A stretch of DNA of 64,000 nucleotides from JAQVEM01 sp034660395 (lineage in GTDB: Bacteria; Actinomycetota; Humimicrobiia; Humimicrobiales; Humimicrobiaceae): NCBI GenBank assembly GCA_034660395.1, contig JAYEJA010000040.1, forward strand, positions 4,765 to 68,764, given 5' to 3'. A program made the position numbers and the translations under genes. Shown in pieces: positions 7,980 to 15,670 of the stretch (position 1 is its first letter; each line of letters starts with the position of its first letter). The notes under the pieces were generated by a model that worked only from the letters and a program-made list of their open reading frames with translations, was not told where the DNA came from and did not search any database.

Positions 7980-9437
7980 ATGACGGATAAAATTAATATA
8001 AAGTTTGGAACTGACGGCTGGCGCGCAGTAATAGCAGAAGATTTTACTTTCAGGAAAGTTAAAGTCGTATCACAGGGAGTCAGTAATTATCTGAAAAAAA
8101 AGACCGGAGGGATTAAAAAACCATCCGTTGCGATTGGATATGACGCCAGGTTCCTTTCGGAAAGATTTGCCATGGCAGCGGCGGAAGTCTTTGCCCTTAA
8201 CGGTATTACGACTTATATCTCAGAAAGGATTATACCTACGCCGGTACTGTCTCATGCAGTGGTTGACAGGAAGGCTGATCTTGGAGTAATGGTTACTGCC
8301 AGCCATAACCCTTATTATTACAACGGATATAAGATAAAAGGTCCTTTTGGCGGCTCTGCCACCATGGATATAATTGGGAAAATTGAGAAGGAAGTAGATG
8401 AAGTTGCGGAAAATGTTTTAAAATATGAAAAGTCCCCGGGAGATTTAAGGGGCAGTGATGATAATGAAATAAAAAAAGCTGATTTTCTATCCGGTTACAC
8501 TGAAGATATGCTGGCGCAGGTGGATAGGGATGTTATAAGGGGCTTTAAATTCGGGCTTTTATTTGAACCGATGTATGGTGCGTCGCAGGGAATATTTAAA
8601 GATATTCTTGAAAAGTTAAATGCTTCTAATGTTACAGAGATACATTCAACTTTTAACCCCTCTTTTGGAGGAATAAACCCCGAACCAATCGGGGATAACC
8701 TTAATGAAGCTGTAAAGGTTTTAAAAGAAAAAAATTGCAGGATGGCAATTTGCCTGGATGGAGATGGTGACAGGATTGCTGCGCTGGGCGAGGATGGAAA
8801 TTATATAAGTTCCCACCATCTTTATTCAATTTTTTTATGGTATCTCGCGCATGTTAAAAACATGAAGGGGAAAGTAATAAAATCTGTGAATCTGACATCT
8901 ACGATAGATAAAATATGTGAGAAATATGACCTTGAACTTGTTACCACTCCCGTTGGCTTTAAGTATATAGGAGAGGAAATTGTTAAAGGCGGAGTTATTA
9001 TGGGCGGCGAAGAAAGCGGCGGTCTCTGGGCAGGCGGGAACCTTCCGGAAAGAGATGGAATGCTAATGGGCTTGAAACTTCTTGAAATACTATGCAGTCT
9101 GGGGAAGACCATAAACCAGGTTCTTGACGGTATTTATGAGGAATTCGGTTATTTTGTGTTTGACAGGATTGACTATGAAATTGACCCGGAGCAGAAACAG
9201 AGCTTAAAGTCCATTATGGAAAAAAGGATACCCGAAGAATTAGAAAAAGAAGGGGTTAGTAAGGTCATAACCGTAGATGGACATAAATATATTATGGAAG
9301 ACGGCGGATGGATAATGATAAGGTTATCAGGCACTGAATCGGTGGCAAGGGTATATACCGAAGGTGAAAGCAGGGAAAGAACGGATTATCTTCAGGGCCT
9401 GGGTAAAAAAATAATAGATGAAGCTGTTGTCGGATAG
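7980..9437 (+). CDS. Phosphomannomutase / phosphoglucomutase
   Basis: An alpha-D-phosphohexomutase of 485 residues that interconverts hexose-6-phosphate and hexose-1-phosphate. All four family motifs are intact: the phosphoserine loop TASHNP (S108), the metal-binding DGDGDR (260-265), the sugar-binding GGEESGG (342-348) and the phosphate-binding RLSGTES (448-454). GGGGAAG precedes the ATG. The location between gmd and PGI/PMI points to mannose-6-phosphate to mannose-1-phosphate as the main job here, although this group often also accepts glucose phosphates. Confidence 0.92.
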   Translation: MTDKINIKFGTDGWRAVIAEDFTFRKVKVVSQGVSNYLKKKTGGIKKPSVAIGYDARFLSERFAMAAAEVFALNGITTYISERIIPTPVLSHAVVDRKADLGVMVTASHNPYYYNGYKIKGPFGGSATMDIIGKIEKEVDEVAENVLKYEKSPGDLRGSDDNEIKKADFLSGYTEDMLAQVDRDVIRGFKFGLLFEPMYGASQGIFKDILEKLNASNVTEIHSTFNPSFGGINPEPIGDNLNEAVKVLKEKNCRMAICLDGDGDRIAALGEDGNYISSHHLYSIFLWYLAHVKNMKGKVIKSVNLTSTIDKICEKYDLELVTTPVGFKYIGEEIVKGGVIMGGEESGGLWAGGNLPERDGMLMGLKLLEILCSLGKTINQVLDGIYEEFGYFVFDRIDYEIDPEQKQSLKSIMEKRIPEELEKEGVSKVITVDGHKYIMEDGGWIMIRLSGTESVARVYTEGESRERTDYLQGLGKKIIDEAVVG

Positions 9438-9484
9438 TAATATTTAAAGAATTTTTCTAAAAAGACAGGAGAGGGAGATTTATT

Positions 9485-10555
9485 ATGAATATTCTTGATG
9501 ACCTGGAGAAAATCAGGGAAATTGACAGGGAAGGGATACTCGGGGCAGAAGAAGGGTTTTATGACCAGCTGCTTGATGCAAGGGAAATTGCAGGCAGAGC
9601 AGAGCTCGGAGATATAAAAGAAAAAAAATTTAGTGGAATTGTTTTTTCCGGAATGGGTGGTTCCGGATTCGCAGGAGATATAGTTAAAGCTCTGATTAGA
9701 GATGATATTGATATTCCGGTTGAAGTCGTAAAGGGGTATAGCCTGCCCTCCTATGTAAATAAGGACTGGCTGGTCATTTCTATAAGCTATTCGGGAAATA
9801 CTGAAGAGACAATTTCTACTACAGGCCAGGCGCTGGAAAGAGGCTGTGAAGTTATTATCATATGTTCCGGCGGCGAGCTTGAGAAAATCGGCAGGGATAA
9901 TGGTAAAACCGTATTAAAAATACCGTCGGGAATGCAGCCGAGAGGCGCCGCGGGTTACCTGTTTTTTCCTGCTTATCTTATGATGGATTATCTGGGTATA
10001 GTTAAAATACCGCCCGGTGATATTAAAGAAGCTTTAAAACTAATAAAGGAAAAGGTGCCCCTCTATAGAAGGGAAACCGGAATTGATAAAAATCCTGCCA
10101 AAAAGCTGGCTTCCGAAATTTCGGATAATCTTCCAATCATATACGGCACGGAAGGAATTCTTAGCGTGGTAGCTTATAGACTAAAATGCGAAATAAATGA
10201 AAATTCCAAAACCCCATGCTGGTGGAATGAGTTTCCGGAATTAAATCATAATGAAACAGTAGGATGGGAAAGGTTAAAAGGGATTACTGGCAAATTTGTG
10301 GTAATTGCCCTGAGGGAAAAAGATGAATGGATAAGAATGAAAACAAGGATAGATATAACATTAAAATTAATAAGGGAAAATGTTAACGGTATAATAAATA
10401 TACCGGTTGAAGGCGAGTCAAAACTGGCAAGAGCGCTGTCTTCAATGTACCTTGGAGATATAGCAAGCGTTTATCTGGCTTTACTTTACGAAATTGACCC
10501 CAGCCCGGTAGAAAAAATAGAGTCGCTAAAAGCTGAACTTAAAAAAATAAACTAG
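9485..10555 (+). CDS. Bifunctional phosphoglucose/phosphomannose isomerase (SIS domain)
   Basis: A 356-residue SIS-domain isomerase that turns fructose-6-phosphate into glucose-6- or mannose-6-phosphate. Features: FSGMGGSGFAGDI (about 55-65), the sugar-phosphate loop SYSGNTEET (about 101-109), PRGAAGYLF and the catalytic-region block WWNEFPELNHNE. The same enzyme sits next to manB and sahH in many actinobacteria. It would feed the mutase encoded upstream. AGGAGAGGGAG precedes the ATG. Confidence 0.9.
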   Translation: MNILDDLEKIREIDREGILGAEEGFYDQLLDAREIAGRAELGDIKEKKFSGIVFSGMGGSGFAGDIVKALIRDDIDIPVEVVKGYSLPSYVNKDWLVISISYSGNTEETISTTGQALERGCEVIIICSGGELEKIGRDNGKTVLKIPSGMQPRGAAGYLFFPAYLMMDYLGIVKIPPGDIKEALKLIKEKVPLYRRETGIDKNPAKKLASEISDNLPIIYGTEGILSVVAYRLKCEINENSKTPCWWNEFPELNHNETVGWERLKGITGKFVVIALREKDEWIRMKTRIDITLKLIRENVNGIINIPVEGESKLARALSSMYLGDIASVYLALLYEIDPSPVEKIESLKAELKKIN

Positions 10556-10596
10556 GATAAAAAATAGGCAGAAATTGCCTGGGAAGGAAAGTGTTA

Positions 10597-11853
10597 ATGG
10601 AATTTGATGTAAAAGATATTGAATTAGCCCCTAAGGGCAGGGATAAAATAGAATGGGCGGCAATAGAAATGCCTGTATTAAAGGGCATAAGGAAAGATTT
10701 TTCAAAGAAAAAGCCGCTTAAAGGTTTAAATGTTGGAGCATGCCTGCATGTTACTTCAGAAACGGCAAACCTTATGATTGCCTTGAAAGAGGGAGGGGCA
10801 AATGTAGCTTTGTCGGCATCAAACCCTCTGAGTACCCAGGATGATGTTGCGGCTTCTCTCGTGAAGGATTACGGCATAAAGGTATTTGCTATCAAGGGCG
10901 AAGACAATAAGACCTACTACAGGCATATAAACAGTGTTCTCGATATCGGCCCCCGGGTAACAATGGATGACGGTGCGGACTTAATTTCTACCATACACAG
11001 CAAAAGAAGGGAATTGCTTGATAATGTCTATGGCGGAACGGAAGAAACTACAACCGGCGTGATAAGACTTAAGAGTATGGAGAAGAAGGGTGTTTTACAC
11101 TATCCCATTATTGCCGTAAATGACGCAAAGACAAAACACTTTTTTGACAACCGCTATGGAACAGGCCAGTCAACGATAGATGGAATTTTAAGGGCAACCA
11201 ACATTTTGCTTGCCGGTAAAAGGTTCGTAGTTGGCGGTTACGGCTGGTGCGGAAGGGGTGTAGCCATGAGAGCAAAGGGAATGGGCGCAATAGTGATAAT
11301 CCTTGAGGTAGATCCTCTAAGGGCGCTGGAAGCCAGGCTTGATGGTTTTGAAGTTATGAGCTCCCCGGAGGCGGCAAAAGTGGGGGATATATTCCTGTCT
11401 GTTGCCGGTGACATGAATGTGATAGGCGAGTCAATACTTAAAAACTGCAGGGATAATGCAATTGTTGGCAATTCGGGACATTTTGATGTTGAAATCGATT
11501 TAAAATATCTTAAGAAAAACAGCAAGTCAAAAAGAACTGTCAGGCCTTTTGTTGAAGAATATTTAATGAATGACGGCAGGAGGATACATGTTCTTGCTGA
11601 AGGGAGACTGGTAAATCTCAGTGCAGCCGAGGGGCATCCTGCAAGCGTTATGGATATGAGCTTTGCAAACCAGTCCTTAAGTGCTGAATATATCTTTAAG
11701 AACAGCAAGAAAATATCAAAAAAAGTTTATCCTGTCCCGGAGGAAATTGATAGAAAAATAGCTGAATTAAAGCTTGAGAGTATGGGGGTTAAGATAGATA
11801 AATTAACCAGAGAGCAGGAGGAATATCTCAATTCATGGGAGATAGGCACTTAG
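10597..11853 (+). CDS. ahcY: S-adenosyl-L-homocysteine hydrolase
   Basis: Hydrolyses S-adenosylhomocysteine to adenosine and homocysteine with tightly bound NAD, removing the product inhibitor of methyltransferases. Visible are CLHVTSETANL, the substrate-lysine/aspartate block NDAKTKHFFDNRYGTGQS and the NAD-binding GGYGWCGRGVAMRAKGMGA. The C-terminus is the short form without the usual ...YRY end. The ATG at 10597 is nine bases after GGAAGG; the GTG at 10591 is too close to that site. It overlaps mtnA by 19 bases, so the two thio-nucleoside recycling genes are probably translated together. Confidence 0.94.
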   Translation: MEFDVKDIELAPKGRDKIEWAAIEMPVLKGIRKDFSKKKPLKGLNVGACLHVTSETANLMIALKEGGANVALSASNPLSTQDDVAASLVKDYGIKVFAIKGEDNKTYYRHINSVLDIGPRVTMDDGADLISTIHSKRRELLDNVYGGTEETTTGVIRLKSMEKKGVLHYPIIAVNDAKTKHFFDNRYGTGQSTIDGILRATNILLAGKRFVVGGYGWCGRGVAMRAKGMGAIVIILEVDPLRALEARLDGFEVMSSPEAAKVGDIFLSVAGDMNVIGESILKNCRDNAIVGNSGHFDVEIDLKYLKKNSKSKRTVRPFVEEYLMNDGRRIHVLAEGRLVNLSAAEGHPASVMDMSFANQSLSAEYIFKNSKKISKKVYPVPEEIDRKIAELKLESMGVKIDKLTREQEEYLNSWEIGT

Positions 11854-12929
11854 GTAATAGTTCCAGGAAAAAAAGTAAGGTAGGCACTCTTAGATGGAAA
11901 AAGAATGTTTTAGAGCTGATAGATCAGAGGAAGCTTCCTTTTAAGGAAACATATGTAAAATGCAGTTCGGTAGAGTGTGTAGCCAGGTCTATAAAGGACA
12001 TGGTTGTTAGGGGAGCCCCGGCGATAGGAGTTGCTGCCGCCTATGGTGTCGCCCTTGCGGCGCTGGAATTTAAGGGCAGTGATAAGAAGGAGTTTACGGA
12101 TTATATAAACAGGGGCATTGAAATGCTTTCCAGAACAAGACCCACGGCAGTAAATCTTTTCTGGGCGCTGGACAGGATGAAGGAAACATTAAATGAAAAT
12201 AAAGAGCTGGCTGTCAAAAAGATTAAGGAAAAGCTGGTCAAAGAGGCAGCCGGTATTGAAAAACATGACCTGGAGATAAATTTTAAGATTGGCCGGAATG
12301 GAAAGGAAGTTTTCAAGGGGAAAGGAAATAAGTTAAGGATTCTTACACATTGCAACGCGGGTGCTCTCGCTACTTCGGGTTACGGCACTGCCCTCGGGGT
12401 AATAAGGCATTTGAATAACAGCGGCAATCTTTCCCATGTAATAGTAGATGAAACAAGACCTTTCCTGCAGGGGGCGAGGCTGACTTCGTGGGAGCTTTAT
12501 CAGGAAGGAATCACTTTTTTTATAATATCCGATAATATGGCGGCATACTTCATGTCCAGAGGGGAAATCGATGCAGTTTTAGTTGGTGCCGACAGGATAG
12601 CGCTTAACGGTGATACCGCCAATAAAATAGGGACGCTGGGTCTGTCCGTTATTGCGGGTTTTTATGGAGTGCCCTTTTACGTCGCTGCTCCGCTTTCAAC
12701 GGTTGATATAAAAATAGAAAGCGGGGATAATATACCAATAGAATACAGGGACAATAAAGAGATGAGGGAAATACTGGGTAATTCTATTATTCCGGAGTTT
12801 ATGCCGGTTGTAAACCCTGCTTTTGATATTACCCCGGCCGGCAATATAACTGCAATAATTACTGAAGAAGGCGTAATATATCCACCTTATAGAGAGGGCA
12901 TTACCAGGAATTTTAATGGTAAAAGTTAA
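11835..12929 (+). CDS. mtnA: S-methyl-5-thioribose-1-phosphate isomerase
   Basis: Isomerises methylthioribose-1-phosphate to methylthioribulose-1-phosphate in methionine salvage. The 364-residue protein belongs to the eIF2B-like / MtnA family: VVRGAPAIGVAAAYG near residue 56, the catalytic cysteine in THCNAGALATSGYGTA and the catalytic aspartate in VGADRIALNGDTANKIGT. Start ATG overlaps the end of ahcY, with AGGAGG twelve bases upstream. No other methionine-salvage gene is in the window, so the fate of the product here is unknown. Confidence 0.93.
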   Translation: MGDRHLGNSSRKKSKVGTLRWKKNVLELIDQRKLPFKETYVKCSSVECVARSIKDMVVRGAPAIGVAAAYGVALAALEFKGSDKKEFTDYINRGIEMLSRTRPTAVNLFWALDRMKETLNENKELAVKKIKEKLVKEAAGIEKHDLEINFKIGRNGKEVFKGKGNKLRILTHCNAGALATSGYGTALGVIRHLNNSGNLSHVIVDETRPFLQGARLTSWELYQEGITFFIISDNMAAYFMSRGEIDAVLVGADRIALNGDTANKIGTLGLSVIAGFYGVPFYVAAPLSTVDIKIESGDNIPIEYRDNKEMREILGNSIIPEFMPVVNPAFDITPAGNITAIITEEGVIYPPYREGITRNFNGKS

Positions 12930-12955
12930 AAAATAGAAAGCGGTGTATAATCAGC

Positions 12956-14092
12956 ATGAAATCCAATAAGGCAATGATAATGGCAGCGGGTCTCGGAACA
13001 AGGCTCAGGCCGCTTACTGACCTTATATCAAAACCAATGGCGCCAATAGTTAACAGGCCGGTTATGGAACATATTGTAAGGCTTCTGGCAAAACATAATT
13101 TCACAGATATAATCTGTAACCTGCACTGGTATCCTGATGTAATAAAGGATTATTTTGGTGACGGCTCTAAGTGGGGCGTTAATATATTTTATTCCTATGA
13201 AAAGAAGCTGCTTGGAACTGCCGGTGGAGTAAATAATGTAGAAGATTTTTTTAAGAACGAAACATTTCTGGTTATAAGCGGTGATTCTTTGACCGATATC
13301 AACCTGACGGGAGCTAAGGAGTTTCATAAAAATAAGGGAGGGATTGCAACACTTGTATTGACAGAAGTTGAAGATACGTCCCAGTATGGAGTGGTGATAA
13401 TAGACGGAGATAAAAGGATAAAAGGATTCCAGGAGAAGCCGTTAAGCGGTGAGGTAAAGTCAAATCTGGCAAACTGCGGAATATATTTTTTTGAACCCGG
13501 TATTTTTGATTTTATGCCGAAGAAAGGCGAATTCTGTGATTTCGGCAAGAGTGTCTTTCCGGGCCTTTTAAAAAAGAATATTGGATATTACGGGTATGAT
13601 CACAGCCAGTACTGGAATGATGTAGGCAGCCTTGATGAGTATCAGCAGGGAAACTTTGATGCCCTTGAAGGCAAAGTTAATGTGGAAATTCCAGGAAAGA
13701 AAATAAAGGAAGGGCTCTGGGTAGGTAAAAATTGTAAAATCCAGGAAGGGGTAATAATAATTCCGCCTGTATGTATCGGTGACAACTGCACCATAAAGAA
13801 AGGCGCAAAACTTTTTGGTCCGATAATTCTGGGAAATGATACAATTGTGGATGAAAGGGCAGTATTATACAGGGGTATAAAATGGGGAAGCGGCTATATA
13901 GGTAAGGATGCTTCTCTGATAGGCGCTATTATAGGGTATAATGCAAAAATAAAGGATAAAGCCTCTGTTCTTGAAAAGGCAGTTATCGGCTCAAGGAGCA
14001 TAATAAAGGACGGAATAAAAATTCACCCCAGCGTGAAAATAATGTCTGATAAAGTAATAGATATTGATACGAAAGAAACCGGAAAAGATTAA
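12956..14092 (+). CDS. Second mannose-1-phosphate guanylyltransferase-type nucleotidyltransferase
   Basis: A 378-residue paralogue of the protein at 5815-6930. N-terminal signature MAAGLGTRLRPLTDLISKPM, the ISGDSL metal site and a C-terminal left-handed beta helix (CIGDNCTIKKGAKLFGPIILG and following). It likely also forms an NDP-sugar from a hexose-1-phosphate. The N-terminal MAAGLGTRL and the context suit GDP-mannose or an ADP/GDP-heptose-like sugar; the sequence cannot decide. It ends the sugar-nucleotide locus and its 3' end overlaps comF. Confidence 0.8.
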   Translation: MKSNKAMIMAAGLGTRLRPLTDLISKPMAPIVNRPVMEHIVRLLAKHNFTDIICNLHWYPDVIKDYFGDGSKWGVNIFYSYEKKLLGTAGGVNNVEDFFKNETFLVISGDSLTDINLTGAKEFHKNKGGIATLVLTEVEDTSQYGVVIIDGDKRIKGFQEKPLSGEVKSNLANCGIYFFEPGIFDFMPKKGEFCDFGKSVFPGLLKKNIGYYGYDHSQYWNDVGSLDEYQQGNFDALEGKVNVEIPGKKIKEGLWVGKNCKIQEGVIIIPPVCIGDNCTIKKGAKLFGPIILGNDTIVDERAVLYRGIKWGSGYIGKDASLIGAIIGYNAKIKDKASVLEKAVIGSRSIIKDGIKIHPSVKIMSDKVIDIDTKETGKD

Positions 14093-14774
14093 TAAAACAA
14101 GTTTTTTAGATATTCTAAAAGATATCATCACACCGCCGCTGTGTGCTGTTTGTGGTAATATTGAACCTGCATTACTATGCGACCAATGTTTATCCGGAAT
14201 TAACAGGATTGGTGATAATGTGTGCAGTTATTGCGGCAGGCCTTTACCAGCGGATGAGAAAAGCGGCGTGAGATGCAATTTCTGCAGGATAGATAATTTT
14301 AATTTTTACAGGCACAGAAGTTTTGCCGTTTACAGCGGAGGAATAAAAAAGATAATAAAAAAGTACAAATATGATAGGATATATGCATTAAAGAAGATTA
14401 TCAGCATATTCTTTAAGAAAATATATGTTAAAAACTACAAATATGAAAAAATAGATTATCTGGAAACAGTCCCGGGAATGCATATGGAAATGATTTGTGA
14501 ATCGTTGTCAGGGTTAATTAAAATTCCATTTATTGGTAATATAATAAGGATAAAGAAAATTTTAAAACAGCAGGGTCTAGATTTTAACCAGAGAAAAAAT
14601 AATATAAGAAATGCCTTTAAAGTCAGGAATTGCCTGGTATATTCCGGTAAAAATATCCTTGTTATAGATGATGTCTGGACTACCGGGAGTACGTTGACCG
14701 AAATTTCTGGTGTCTTAAAAAAGGCAGGTGCTGAAAGGGTTTATCTATTAACTCTGGCAAGGGGGTTAAAATAA
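14064..14774 (+). CDS. comF: ComF-family amidophosphoribosyltransferase-like protein
   Basis: A ComF/GntX protein of about 230 residues linked to DNA uptake. An N-terminal zinc site built from CAVC...CDQC...CSYC...CNFC is followed by a phosphoribosyltransferase domain with the PRPP loop VLVIDDVWTTGSTLTE. The start is uncertain. The TTG at 14064 overlaps the previous gene by 29 bases and has no good ribosome binding site. An ATT at 14088 would give MNKTSFLDILKD, closer to usual ComF N-termini. comF before hpf and secA is a standard actinobacterial order. Confidence 0.85.
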   Translation: MIRKKPEKINKTSFLDILKDIITPPLCAVCGNIEPALLCDQCLSGINRIGDNVCSYCGRPLPADEKSGVRCNFCRIDNFNFYRHRSFAVYSGGIKKIIKKYKYDRIYALKKIISIFFKKIYVKNYKYEKIDYLETVPGMHMEMICESLSGLIKIPFIGNIIRIKKILKQQGLDFNQRKNNIRNAFKVRNCLVYSGKNILVIDDVWTTGSTLTEISGVLKKAGAERVYLLTLARGLK

Positions 14775-14992
14775 AAAAGTCCAGGTTAAAGGGAAAAGTA
14801 AAATGGTTCAGCCCGGAAAACGGGTTTGGATTTATAGCGGCGGAATCCGAGGGCAATGGGGATATTTTTGTAAGGTATTCTTCCATACAGATGGACGGGT
14901 TCAAGTCACTTAAAGAGGGACAGAAGGTTGAGTTTGAATTGGATAAAGATGAAAGGGGATATGTTGCAAAAAAGGTAGTGGTGGTAGATTGA
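14771..14992 (+). CDS. Cold-shock domain protein with apparent ATA start
   Basis: The frame encodes KGKVKWFSPENGFGFI, then GDIFVRYSSIQ and GQKVEFELDKDERGYVAKKV, a complete CspA-type OB fold with both RNA-binding motifs, 73 residues, ending TGA at 14990. No ATG, GTG or TTG exists between the upstream in-frame stop at 14732 and the conserved KGKVKWF. AAGGGGG at 14759-14765 is spaced five bases from an ATA at 14771, which overlaps the comF stop (ATAA) and gives MKKSRLKGKVKWF, exactly the expected length. An ATT at 14747 is a weaker alternative. Role: RNA chaperone. Confidence in the gene is high; the start codon is an inference. Confidence 0.88.
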   Translation: MKKSRLKGKVKWFSPENGFGFIAAESEGNGDIFVRYSSIQMDGFKSLKEGQKVEFELDKDERGYVAKKVVVVD

Positions 14993-15072
14993 TGAATAGT
15001 GTAAAGATGATTGGAGAATTTTATTATTAAATTTTAACAGAATTGAAATAGGCCAGGTAACAGGAGGTAAGT

Positions 15073-15642
15073 ATGGCAGATTTTATTATTAAGAGCAAAA
15101 ATATAAAGCTGGATGACGAAATTCGCAGTTATGCCGAGAAGAAAATTAAAAGTAAGATACAAAGGATTTTAGATAAAGTTATAAAAATGGAGTTAAAGCT
15201 TACATTTGAAAAAAACCCGAGAATAAATTTAAACAATGTTGCGGAAGTTACAGTTTTTACTACGTGTTCGGTAATAAGGGCGGCTGACTCAGGAGCGGAT
15301 GTTTTTGTAGCGATAGATAAAGTGAACAGCAAACTGGAGAGATTAATAAAAAAATATAAAGGCAAACTTGTTGACAGGGGAAGGAAAGGAAGCAGCCGTA
15401 AGGAAAGGGACAATATTGCAAGGGCAGATAGGAGCTCTAAAAGCATTGATGAAAAGATTAAAAAATCAATAGTAAAGAATAAGACTTTCACTTTAAAACC
15501 GTTGTCTCCTGAAGAAGCAGTACTGCAGATGGAGATGCTGGGACATGACTTTTTTGTCTTCATTAATTCAGAAACCGAAAGAACAGCAGTAGTGTATCGC
15601 CGAAAAGATAAGAATTACGGTTTGATAGAGCCTTCTATATAA
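15073..15642 (+). CDS. hpf: Long-form ribosome hibernation-promoting factor
   Basis: A 189-residue HPF/RaiA-family protein that dimerises 70S ribosomes into inactive 100S particles in slow growth. N-terminal S30AE domain (FIIKSKNIKLDDEIRSYAEKKI to about residue 100), a charged linker rich in R, K, S and D, then the C-terminal dimerisation domain with KTFTLKPLSPEEAVLQMEMLGHDFFVF. AGGAGGTAAGT sits before the ATG. It lies directly upstream of secA, the usual position of hpf in Gram-positive bacteria. Confidence 0.94.
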   Translation: MADFIIKSKNIKLDDEIRSYAEKKIKSKIQRILDKVIKMELKLTFEKNPRINLNNVAEVTVFTTCSVIRAADSGADVFVAIDKVNSKLERLIKKYKGKLVDRGRKGSSRKERDNIARADRSSKSIDEKIKKSIVKNKTFTLKPLSPEEAVLQMEMLGHDFFVFINSETERTAVVYRRKDKNYGLIEPSI

Positions 15643-15670
15643 TTGAGTTAATATGTACGGGGTGACGTAA

